From Moraxella macacae 0408225 (lineage in GTDB: Bacteria > Pseudomonadota > Gammaproteobacteria > Pseudomonadales > Moraxellaceae), in assembly GCF_000320365.1 (NCBI RefSeq), contig NZ_ANIN01000001.1, positions 992,001 through 1,056,000 on the forward strand: a stretch of DNA of 64,000 bases, written 5' to 3'. The notes beneath the pieces are model-generated. The model had not been told where the DNA came from and did not search any database. It saw only the letters and a list, made by a program, of their open reading frames with translations. Below, piece by piece: positions 18,595 to 26,713 of the stretch. Numbering within the stretch: the first letter of the stretch is position 1; every line of letters starts with the position of its first letter. Both the position numbers and the translations under genes were made by a program.

Positions 18595-19662
18595 ATGTCA
18601 AATCCGCACAACCCACATAACAGGCAGTACCATGCAAAAAACAACAAAGCGATTCATGCCACCAACCTCACAGATACTGGTTTGGATTGGAGAATGGAAT
18701 TTGCCAATACCATTAATGACAGACAAACATTGGCAAAAATGTTGGATTTACCCCTTGATTTTGCTGAAAAAGTGGGCGATTTTGCGTTAAAAGTGCCACA
18801 GAAATTTGTAAAAAAAATGCAAAAAGGCGATATGAACGATCCGTTGTTGTTGCAAATTTTACCAACCGCTGCTGAAACTGTGCAGGCTTTAGGGTTTGTT
18901 GCCGATCCGCTTGCTGAAAAATTAGCCAACCCCACCAAAGGTGTTATTCATAAATACCGCTCACGAGTATTAATACCGATTACAGGAGCGTGTATGGTGC
19001 ATTGTCGCTATTGTTTTCGCCAACATTTTGATTATCAAGAAAACTTACCAACCACCAACGATTGGCAAACAATTGTTGATTATATTGTCAAACACCCTGA
19101 GGTTAACGAGGTGATTTTAAGCGGAGGCGATCCGTTATCACTAAGTGATAGGCGATTGTTTGCAATTTTGGATATTTTAGAAAGTTTATCCCAAATTTGC
19201 ACCATCAGGCTACACAGTCGCGTGCCTGTGGTTATTCCATCTAGGCTGCACGATGCATTGTTACAGCGTTTATCATCAAGTCGTTGCCAAATTGTACTGG
19301 TGATTCATGCCAATCACCCAAACGAGTTGGACGATGAAACCGTGTTTTATTTTAAACAAGCAAAACTTGCCCAAATTACTTTGTTAAATCAAACAGTTTT
19401 ATTAAAAAATATTAACAATAACGCCGATGTTTTGGCGACTTTAAGCGAAAAACTTTGGCAGGCAGGCGTGTTGCCTTATTATTTGCACGTTTTGGATAAA
19501 GTGGCAGGGGCAAGTCATTTTTATATTGACGATGAACAAGCGGTGGCAATTTATTGGCAATTGTTAGAAAAATGTGCAGGCTATCTTGTGCCAAAATTGG
19601 TACGCGAAACACCAAATGAAGCATTTAAAACACCGCTGAATTTGTATGCAAAAAACTCGTAG
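18595..19662 (+). CDS. epmB: EF-P beta-lysylation protein EpmB (lysine 2,3-aminomutase type)
   Basis: This radical-SAM, PLP-dependent enzyme converts (S)-alpha-lysine to (R)-beta-lysine for attachment to EF-P Lys34. The cluster motif CMVHCRYC (CxxxCxxC) is at about residues 133-140, followed by FRQHFDYQ. The SAM-binding segment LSGGDPLSLSD (about 178-188) and the basic LHSRVPVV segment are in place. At 355 residues it is the short form lacking the C-terminal extension of clostridial lysine aminomutases, as expected of EpmB. It is divergently transcribed from its substrate gene efp, so the two probably share a control region. Start ATG 18595 is the first in the frame after the spacer. Confidence 0.94.
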   Translation: MSNPHNPHNRQYHAKNNKAIHATNLTDTGLDWRMEFANTINDRQTLAKMLDLPLDFAEKVGDFALKVPQKFVKKMQKGDMNDPLLLQILPTAAETVQALGFVADPLAEKLANPTKGVIHKYRSRVLIPITGACMVHCRYCFRQHFDYQENLPTTNDWQTIVDYIVKHPEVNEVILSGGDPLSLSDRRLFAILDILESLSQICTIRLHSRVPVVIPSRLHDALLQRLSSSRCQIVLVIHANHPNELDDETVFYFKQAKLAQITLLNQTVLLKNINNNADVLATLSEKLWQAGVLPYYLHVLDKVAGASHFYIDDEQAVAIYWQLLEKCAGYLVPKLVRETPNEAFKTPLNLYAKNS

Positions 19663-19850
19663 CAAAAAAGCAGAGATTTTGATAATTTTAACCACTTGAT
19701 TTTATTTATCATTTTCTTAACAAAGTTTTAATAACAATTTTATAACCAAAAAATGTTAGATAAGAGTAACATTTTTAACAAAAATTTGCTAAAATCAGAA
19801 ATTTATGGATAATTTTTTGTAAATTTGCATTGAATGGTGGTGATGGATAT

Positions 19851-21599
19851 ATGATTAATGATAAAAATTTAGGCGATTTTTTAAGAAAACCCAATGTCGC
19901 GACAACTCAAAATATGACGCTTGTGATTGGTGATAACGGTGAAAATTTGCTTGACTGGCAAATGCAGTTTAACCGTTTAAACATTGCAGAAATGTACCTG
20001 CATTATCAAAATGTGGTAAATCAGCTTATGCACGCACAGATGGAGGAGTATAAGCGCTTGGAGCTGTTTGTATCGGTGCTAAAAGTGGCAGAGCGCTTGA
20101 TTTCAAGTTTGCACCAAATTTATAAAAATCAATCGGGGATTTTAAATGAAAGCCAACAACAAGCACTGGATATGGCAATTTCGGTACAATATTTGGGGGT
20201 GATATTTTATAACAGTGTTTGGCAACGCGTAGCAAACAACCCACAACTTGCTGAGAAAAAAGGCATCAGTGTGTTATTTGGTCGCAGTAAGACGGCTGAT
20301 GAAATTGTCAAGCAATGCTTGTATGGTATGATGAGTCTGCTTCGTCAGGCATTGTTTGAAAAACAAATCGGTTATCGCAAAAATACCGAGGTAATTTGGC
20401 AGTGGCTAAACGCTTGCTATCATTTTATGCAAAGCAACAACTGGAAAAATGTGGCATACCATTTGCCATTGTTTGGACAAACAGGTTTAACCAATGGCAA
20501 GCCGTTAACGATGGAGGAAGTGTATCATCAATGTTTGTTTAGTGAGGTGGTAAATCCGCTTGCATGTCGTCGCCCTGATATTTTGATGTGGCAAAAAATG
20601 AGTAATGATTGGCACAGTGCACTGATTATTACCAGCGAGTTGGCAGAAAAACCGTATTTGTTTATCAATCAAAAATCCAACCAACCGCCACAATTGTTGC
20701 ACGCAGAATTGGCATTTAATCCGTTTTCAAAAGACAGCAATTGTTTGTTTATCGGTTTTTCAAAATTAACAACCATCTTACAACAAGTGGTTGCAAAATC
20801 ACAAAACAGCCAAGATGCCAATGATAAAATTTTACAGCGTTTTGCCAACTTAATGCTGCAAAATATTAACAAACGCTTAATGACGCCTGAAAAACTTGGC
20901 GATGCTACTGGCAAATGCCAAGCAGTGGTCGGTTTTTATCACATTCATTATATGTTGGCAAACAAAACCAGTCTTGGCAATCTTATCCAAGCCAATGAGT
21001 TGCCTGAACGTTTGCGCCCACGCAGTCAAGTGCAAAATCAGCTCAATAAATCAACCTTAGTAGACTTGGTAGAAAGTAACTTTCATCAATACCATTTAAG
21101 CAATGTTTTGGCATATATCCAAACCTCCGATGTACAACACACCCTGCACCGAGGCAGTGAAATAACAGCGTTAAGTCAACTTCAAGTGGGGTCGATGGTA
21201 GCAACGCGTCTGGCTGATGATCCAAACAAAACATGGTTCTTGGGACGCATTGAAACCTTGCAACAAACTCCAAAAATAAGTCAAGTTTTTGCTGAGGGTC
21301 GGAAAAAAATCCTCGATATTGATGTGATGGTTCGATTGTTTGGGCGTGGCGTGATACCGTGTGGCGTGCGTTTACAAAATCCAGGCAATCGTCCGCATAA
21401 CTTTGTGCCTGCACTCGTCATTCCTAAAAATGCCGAGTTTAACCGTCATGTTACAACGGTGATGATGGCACGTTTTGGTTATCAAACTGATGAAAAATTG
21501 ATCATGCGTATTGACAACAAAGATGCAAATATTCGCTTGGTGGAACTGTTAAATATAACCGATGATGTGGAGGAGTACTCTTTTATCAGGGTGCAGTAA
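19851..21599 (+). CDS. Conserved-looking protein of unknown function upstream of fimX-like gene
   Basis: A 582-residue cytoplasmic protein that I do not recognise. The first 400 residues look mainly helical. The C-terminal 130 residues look beta-rich (LQVGSMVATRL, WFLGRIETL, KKILDIDVMVRLFGRGVIP and onward), a pattern that could be a PilZ-like barrel, though RxxxR and DxSxxG are not evident. It sits 215 bases upstream of the degenerate GGDEF-EAL protein on the same strand, which suggests a shared role in c-di-GMP signalling to type IV pili. That is inference from position only. ATG 19851, with GGTGATGG just upstream, is preferred over an in-frame TTG seven codons earlier. Confidence 0.7.
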   Translation: MINDKNLGDFLRKPNVATTQNMTLVIGDNGENLLDWQMQFNRLNIAEMYLHYQNVVNQLMHAQMEEYKRLELFVSVLKVAERLISSLHQIYKNQSGILNESQQQALDMAISVQYLGVIFYNSVWQRVANNPQLAEKKGISVLFGRSKTADEIVKQCLYGMMSLLRQALFEKQIGYRKNTEVIWQWLNACYHFMQSNNWKNVAYHLPLFGQTGLTNGKPLTMEEVYHQCLFSEVVNPLACRRPDILMWQKMSNDWHSALIITSELAEKPYLFINQKSNQPPQLLHAELAFNPFSKDSNCLFIGFSKLTTILQQVVAKSQNSQDANDKILQRFANLMLQNINKRLMTPEKLGDATGKCQAVVGFYHIHYMLANKTSLGNLIQANELPERLRPRSQVQNQLNKSTLVDLVESNFHQYHLSNVLAYIQTSDVQHTLHRGSEITALSQLQVGSMVATRLADDPNKTWFLGRIETLQQTPKISQVFAEGRKKILDIDVMVRLFGRGVIPCGVRLQNPGNRPHNFVPALVIPKNAEFNRHVTTVMMARFGYQTDEKLIMRIDNKDANIRLVELLNITDDVEEYSFIRVQ

Positions 21600-21814
21600 T
21601 TGTTTAAAGCACACTAATTGCTAAAATTTTAAAAAGTTTGATTAATAAATCTATAAAATTGAACTTGTTAAACTAAAAAATAACTGGTTAAGTTAAAAAA
21701 TAAAATTACATAATTACATTAGGCAATAAGTCATAAATTGTTTTATAATAGAGCTTTTATTTTTGTAGTTTTGGTTTGCACGAAATCAATTTTATCAATT
21801 TTTTTGGAAAACTT

Positions 21815-23986
21815 ATGAAACAACCTGATAACTTACATTTGTTGATTATTGATGACAATCAACTGTACGCCGAACGACTGATTGATGTTTTAGAAGAAAA
21901 TTATTATAAAAAAGTAAGTTTGGGATTTTTAGATGACAAAGAAGAATTGCTAAAACTATTGCGTCAATCGTGGGATATTTTGATTATGGGTAAGGCGTAT
22001 GATTTGACCTTGCCACAAGTGATTAAAATTATTAAAGAGCAAGAGCTTGATTTGCCAATTATTGGCATTATTCCAGAAAATGGCATAAACACAAAACTCC
22101 TTGATGCCAAAGATCAAACCAAACTTGAAATGGTACAAGATGACGATAAAACCGATATCGCACTGCCTTTGTATGCACATTGGGGAGCGGTGGACGCCCT
22201 ACCAAAAGAGCGTGTTATGGAGATGGCACTTCGGGTATATCAAGAGCACCGCCAACGCCTTATCCGTGATGATTTAACCAAACTGCGTCAAGTGTTAAAA
22301 GATGCCGAACAACGTGCCAATATTTTGATTAAAAACTCAAAAAGTGCGGTTGCTTATGTAGAAGAAGGCTTGCACATTTATGCCAATCAGCCGTATTTGG
22401 AGATGTTTGGCTTTCAAAGCATGGACGATTTAATGGGCGTGCCGATTATTGATTTAATTGCAAGCAATAATATCAAAGATTTTAAAAATTTTTTAAAAGA
22501 TTTTGAAAAAGGCAATCGCAAAAACGTGGAGTTTCAATTTGAATCGGTGCGTAAAGACGGCTCAACGTTTGATGCAAAATTGCAACTGGCGGCGGCTACG
22601 TATGAGGGCGAGCCATGTCAACAAGTCATCATTCAACCAGATGAAAATAACAACGCCGAACTTGCCAAAAAATTGGCACAGATGGAGCGTATCGATCAAT
22701 TAACAGGGATTTTTAACCGCCGTGGTTTTGAACAAGTGTTGACAAGCGTGCGTGAAGTGGTGGTGCAAAAAGGCTTGTTGGCTGGCGTGTTAAGCGTGCG
22801 TATTGATGATATTGGTAAAATTAACTCAAGCCTTGGCATTCAAGGCGTAGACAGTGTGGTAATTGCCATTGCTAATTTGTTAAAACAAAAAATTGCCACG
22901 ATTGTTGGTGAAGATAAAGTGGACAAAGGCTATGTCAGTCGATTTAGCGACAGCCAATTTATGTTGATTTTGCCAAACATGCCACAAGAACAAATCGAAG
23001 AACTTGGCAACCAAATTGTAGCAGAAATCGGTGAAACGTTAATTGAAGTTGGTGCAAGAACAGTAAAAACCACTGTTACCGTGGGTGCGACCATGATTAA
23101 CAGCACCTCGCCTGAAGCACCTGTGATTATTGACCGTGTGTTACAAGCCCTTGGATTGGCACTTAAAGACAATGTTGATGGCAATGTGTTTTATCTGTAC
23201 GATCCATCAGCATTTGCCAGTGAAGATGACGCTGTGTTGTTAGAAACCTTGCGAAATGCGATTGAACACAATAAATTCACCTTAATGTATCAGCCGATTT
23301 ATGATGTTGAACGTGATACCAGTAGTTTGTTTGAGGTATTCTTACGCTTGCCTTTGGCAGATGGCACACTGATGACACCGGATAAATTTTTGCACGTTGC
23401 CAATCAACACGGCTTGATGGATAAAATTGACCGTTGGGTGTTGATTAACGCTTGTAAAAATCTCAAACGCTATCGCACAGAAGTTGATGCAAGTGCACGC
23501 ATTATGGTACACCTTAGTGCAGCATCGTTGACCGATGAAAGTTTATCGGCTTTTGTAACCAAATTGTTACAAGCGATCGGTGGTGATGAAACAGGGCGTA
23601 TTACTTTACAGTTTAACGAAACGATGGTGAACGATTATATGGCAATGTCGCAAAAACAAGCCGAAATGTTAAAACAAGTTGGTTGTGATGTTGGTTTATA
23701 CAGTTTTGGTTCAGCGGTGAATTCAATGGAGATTTTGGATTTTATTAAGCCAAATATCGTTCGTCTTGATCGCAGTTATATCAAAGATTTGGAAAACAGC
23801 GACAACGTAGAAACCATTTCATCGCTCATTGCCCAAATTCATGAACACGGTGCAAGCAGTCTGATGGCCTTTATCCAAGACCCTGCAGCGATGTCAGCTG
23901 CTTGGACAGTTGGAGCAAAATATTTGCAAGGCAACTACCTACAAGAACCGAGCAAAGAAATGAAAATTAAAACCGAGCAGGCGTGA
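21815..23986 (+). CDS. fimX: FimX-like REC-PAS-GGDEF-EAL protein with degenerate active sites
   Basis: A 723-residue c-di-GMP effector-type protein. A receiver-like domain (residues 1-120) starts LLIIDDNQ but lacks an obvious phospho-Asp strand. PAS is at about 170-280, GGDEF at about 290-465 and EAL at about 478-718. The cyclase signature is degraded: FSDSQF stands where RxGGDEF is expected. The phosphodiesterase signature reads EVFLR instead of EALLR. The protein therefore probably binds c-di-GMP without making or cutting it, as known for FimX of Pseudomonas, which controls type IV pilus assembly and twitching. ATG 21815 has GGAAAAC upstream. The longer frame from 21776 is not used. The symbol is by architecture, not by proven orthology. 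Confidence 0.8.
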   Translation: MKQPDNLHLLIIDDNQLYAERLIDVLEENYYKKVSLGFLDDKEELLKLLRQSWDILIMGKAYDLTLPQVIKIIKEQELDLPIIGIIPENGINTKLLDAKDQTKLEMVQDDDKTDIALPLYAHWGAVDALPKERVMEMALRVYQEHRQRLIRDDLTKLRQVLKDAEQRANILIKNSKSAVAYVEEGLHIYANQPYLEMFGFQSMDDLMGVPIIDLIASNNIKDFKNFLKDFEKGNRKNVEFQFESVRKDGSTFDAKLQLAAATYEGEPCQQVIIQPDENNNAELAKKLAQMERIDQLTGIFNRRGFEQVLTSVREVVVQKGLLAGVLSVRIDDIGKINSSLGIQGVDSVVIAIANLLKQKIATIVGEDKVDKGYVSRFSDSQFMLILPNMPQEQIEELGNQIVAEIGETLIEVGARTVKTTVTVGATMINSTSPEAPVIIDRVLQALGLALKDNVDGNVFYLYDPSAFASEDDAVLLETLRNAIEHNKFTLMYQPIYDVERDTSSLFEVFLRLPLADGTLMTPDKFLHVANQHGLMDKIDRWVLINACKNLKRYRTEVDASARIMVHLSAASLTDESLSAFVTKLLQAIGGDETGRITLQFNETMVNDYMAMSQKQAEMLKQVGCDVGLYSFGSAVNSMEILDFIKPNIVRLDRSYIKDLENSDNVETISSLIAQIHEHGASSLMAFIQDPAAMSAAWTVGAKYLQGNYLQEPSKEMKIKTEQA

Positions 23987-23988
23987 TA

Positions 23989-24438
23989 ATGACAACTACC
24001 CTTGTAGTGCGTTTTAACAAACAAACGGTATTGGCGGTGATATCAGGGTTGGTAATGCTGTTTGGCTTAGCTGCTTGTCAAAAAGAGCCACCCACCACAA
24101 GACCGCCTGTGGCTTTGCCTGTTTATGATCAAGGCGATGCCGTTTTGGGTAAAGTTGCTTACGAAAAACAATGCAAGCAATGCCACAGTTTACAAGTTGG
24201 CAGTAACAATAAAGGCCCACAGCTTTTGCGTATTTATGGGGCAAATGTTGGGCTGTTAAACGAATATCAATATACCGATGCGTTAAAAAACAGCCAAATC
24301 GTATGGACAGCCGAGTCGCTTGATCGTTACATTGCCAATCCAAAACAAGCGGTAAATGGCACACGGATGCGTTCTGAACCAATTGCTGATGCCAAAATGC
24401 GCCAAGACATCATAGCTTATTTATCCACATTAAAATAG
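23989..24438 (+). CDS. Lipoprotein c-type cytochrome
   Basis: A 149-residue single-haem class I cytochrome c carried on a lipid anchor. The signal peptide ends in a lipobox (FGLAAC, Cys about residue 29). The haem site CKQCH is at about residues 62-66, and the axial Met in GTRMRS lies near residue 128. It probably sits on the periplasmic face of the inner membrane and passes electrons in a respiratory chain; the partner is not identifiable here. Its ATG lies two bases after the fimX-like stop, so the two are co-transcribed, and a terminator follows. An in-frame GTG two codons upstream overlaps the previous stop and could be an alternative start. Confidence 0.88.
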   Translation: MTTTLVVRFNKQTVLAVISGLVMLFGLAACQKEPPTTRPPVALPVYDQGDAVLGKVAYEKQCKQCHSLQVGSNNKGPQLLRIYGANVGLLNEYQYTDALKNSQIVWTAESLDRYIANPKQAVNGTRMRSEPIADAKMRQDIIAYLSTLK

Positions 24439-24443
24439 GCATA

Positions 24444-24480
24444 AAAAGGATAAGCAAAGGCTTTATCCTTTTATTTTTAT
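24444..24480 (+). terminator. Terminator after cytochrome gene, with duplicated tail
   Basis: AAAAGGATAA (24444-24453) pairs with TTATCCTTTT (24463-24472), followed by a T-rich stretch. The tail TTTTATTTTTATGCG is perfectly tandem-duplicated (24469-24483, 24484-24498). Confidence 0.8.
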
Positions 24481-24571
24481 GCGTTTTATTTTTATGCGTT
24501 TTAAAAAGTATTTTTTACCTAAAAATAAAATTTAACAAAATTTCACAATTTTAGTAACCGATGGAATGATT

Positions 24572-25600
24572 ATGACGCAGCCGATGATGACTAAGCCAAG
24601 TTTCGATAAGCCAAGTTTCGATAAGCCAAATTCTGATAAACCAAGTTTCGATAAACCAAGTCGCGAAATGTTACAAACTCAATTACAAGCCATGCTCCAC
24701 AGCATTAACCAAATTGTACTGGACAAAGCGGAAGTGGTAAAACTTGCGGTTGCGTGCTTGCTTGCCAATGGACATTTGTTGTTACAGGATTTGCCAGGAA
24801 TGGGTAAAACCACGCTCGCTCATGCAATTGCCAATCATTTGGGGCTGGATTTTAACCGCGTGCAATTTACCAGTGATATGCTCCCTACCGATATTTTGGG
24901 TATTTCGTTGTATAAAACCGATACAGGCGTGTTTGAGTTTAAAGAAGGCCCGGTTTTTTGTCAATTGTTGTTGGCAGATGAAATTAACCGATCCAGTCCA
25001 AAAACCCAGTCTGCATTGCTAGAAGCCATGGAAGAACGTCAAGTTTCTCAAGATGGTGTTACGCGCCCTTTGCCTAATCCGTTTTTTGTGATTGCCACGC
25101 AAAATCCAACACAGCAGTCAGGCGTGTTTGTATTGCCAGAATCACAACTTGACCGATTTTTGATGTGTTTGTCGCTCGGTTATCCATCACCCAATGCAGA
25201 GCGTGAGTTGTTGCTTGGTACGGATAGGCGACAAATGTTGGCAAATATTACACCGATGCTTGACATGGATAATTTATTATCCGCCCAATCACAGGTAAAA
25301 CAAGTGTTTATTGCAGATGTGGTGGTGGATTATCTGCAGCGGTTGGTTGCCAAAACGCGCGAAAGTCGTGATTATCACGGATTGTCTACGCGTGGCATGT
25401 TGGCATTAAAACAGGCATCGCAGGCTTATGCGTATTTAGGCGGTTTTAATGAAGTTACGCCAGAAGATGTGCAAGCGGTATTTTGTGCCGTGGTTGATCA
25501 TAGGCTTGGACAAGCGTTTGTGCCGTTTAATCATTTGGCAGGCAAAACACCCGATACGCTTGCAGGATATTTGTTGCGTCAAGTGCCAATTATTGTTTAA
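24572..25600 (+). CDS. MoxR-family AAA+ ATPase
   Basis: A 342-residue AAA+ ATPase of the MoxR class, thought to act as a chaperone that matures partner proteins, often with von Willebrand or DUF58 proteins. Walker A is LPGMGKTTL (about residues 74-82), Walker B is LLLADEINR (about 133), and sensor 1 is ATQNPTQQSG. GLSTRGML marks the lid domain. The N-terminus carries four KPSFD-type repeats from a 15-bp array (24592-24663), outside the fold and probably disordered. ATG 24572 is preferred because GGAA at 24563-24566 is well spaced from it. It leads an operon with DUF58 and TgpA genes, a widespread trio. Confidence 0.9.
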   Translation: MTQPMMTKPSFDKPSFDKPNSDKPSFDKPSREMLQTQLQAMLHSINQIVLDKAEVVKLAVACLLANGHLLLQDLPGMGKTTLAHAIANHLGLDFNRVQFTSDMLPTDILGISLYKTDTGVFEFKEGPVFCQLLLADEINRSSPKTQSALLEAMEERQVSQDGVTRPLPNPFFVIATQNPTQQSGVFVLPESQLDRFLMCLSLGYPSPNAERELLLGTDRRQMLANITPMLDMDNLLSAQSQVKQVFIADVVVDYLQRLVAKTRESRDYHGLSTRGMLALKQASQAYAYLGGFNEVTPEDVQAVFCAVVDHRLGQAFVPFNHLAGKTPDTLAGYLLRQVPIIV

Positions 25601-25631
25601 AACTATTGTTTAAAACTATTGTTTAGAGACT
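25592..25631. repeat. 13-bp tandem repeat spanning the moxR stop codon
   Basis: ATTGTTTAAAACT occurs at 25592-25604 and 25605-25617, and a diverged third copy runs to 25631. The first copy contains the TAA stop of the moxR-type gene (25598-25600). Further decayed copies of GGTTTAAG continue to about 25655. Confidence 0.95.
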
Positions 25632-25687
25632 ATGGTTTAAGAAATTTGGTTTAAGAGATCATTGTTTGGGCGATTTTGCATTGAATT

Positions 25688-26713
25688 ATGCTACAACATT
25701 ATTTAGAAACTCGGTTTGAAAGTTGGTTTAAACGCCGTTCACCGCTGACAAAAACAGCCAAACTTAACATGCACAATGTGTACATTTTCTTAAGTAAAGA
25801 AGGAATTATGTATGCAATTTTGTTGCTGGTTACTTTTGTGGCAGGCACGAATTACGCCAATAATTTGGTGCTTGGTTTGTGTTTTTTGTTAATTGGTTTG
25901 TTGGTGATTACCATTCATTATACTTTTGCACATTTGGCAGGACTTCAGATCCAATTGGTTGATGTTGCCAATGCAACCGAAGGTGAATGGGTACAAATCC
26001 GCTTACAAGTTAGCGGTAATAGCCGGCAACCGCATCGCCAAATTCGCTTTAGTTTTGGTGCGCAAGTGTATGACTTGACACAGCCACTACAAAATCCGGT
26101 GCAGTCAGTTAATCAGACGCCAAATCAAACGTTATCTCAAACATTAATAGTCAATCAAATTGCACAGCCACAGATTATCAGTTTGTATGTGGCGGCTGAT
26201 AAACGCGGGCGGTTTGATTTGCCAAAATTGACTGTAAGCACCGTATATCCGCTTGGTATTTTGCGAGCGTGGTCGTATGTATTTTTGGACGGTTATGCGT
26301 GGATTTATCCTAGGGCATTGCCTTATGATGTCAAAGCCAAGCAATTTGTACTAAGCACAGATGAAAACATTGCATCGCTACAAACAAGGGCAGGACAAGA
26401 GGATTTTGATCAACTGGATAATTATGTAACAGGCGAGTCGTTGGCACGAATTTCATGGGCGCATTTGGCAAAAGGACAAGGGTTATTGTCAAAGCGTTTT
26501 GTGGATAATGTCGGACAACAACAAGTGCTGGATTATTATCAAATGCCCTCAACCACGCATGAAGATAAATTGCGACAATTGCGTTATGGTGTGGATAGAT
26601 TAAGCCAACAACAAATTGCATTTCGGTTAATTTTGCCTAATGATGACGGTATTATGGGGCAAGGATTGGCATTTCAACAAGACAGCTTGTTAAGGTTGGC
26701 AAAAGCACCATGA
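25688..26713 (+). CDS. DUF58-domain membrane protein
   Basis: A 341-residue protein with two N-terminal membrane spans (about residues 37-75) and a large soluble part holding the DUF58 motif (LDNYVTGESLARISW, about 237-251). This matches the Y-x-x-G-[DE]-x-x-R-x-I-x-W core. DUF58 proteins travel with MoxR ATPases and TgpA-like transglutaminases; the common view is a MoxR-assisted envelope function, not settled. A Gln/Asn-rich insert (about 135-160) is unusual. The start is ATG 25688, and the end overlaps the next gene by four bases (ATGA), which indicates translational coupling. Confidence 0.85.
   Translation: MLQHYLETRFESWFKRRSPLTKTAKLNMHNVYIFLSKEGIMYAILLLVTFVAGTNYANNLVLGLCFLLIGLLVITIHYTFAHLAGLQIQLVDVANATEGEWVQIRLQVSGNSRQPHRQIRFSFGAQVYDLTQPLQNPVQSVNQTPNQTLSQTLIVNQIAQPQIISLYVAADKRGRFDLPKLTVSTVYPLGILRAWSYVFLDGYAWIYPRALPYDVKAKQFVLSTDENIASLQTRAGQEDFDQLDNYVTGESLARISWAHLAKGQGLLSKRFVDNVGQQQVLDYYQMPSTTHEDKLRQLRYGVDRLSQQQIAFRLILPNDDGIMGQGLAFQQDSLLRLAKAP

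Noticed and set aside
22342-22350. AAGTGCGGT, the Pasteurellaceae uptake sequence
   Set aside because: Only one copy was noticed in 64 kb, within the fimX-like coding region, which is compatible with chance for a 9-mer.
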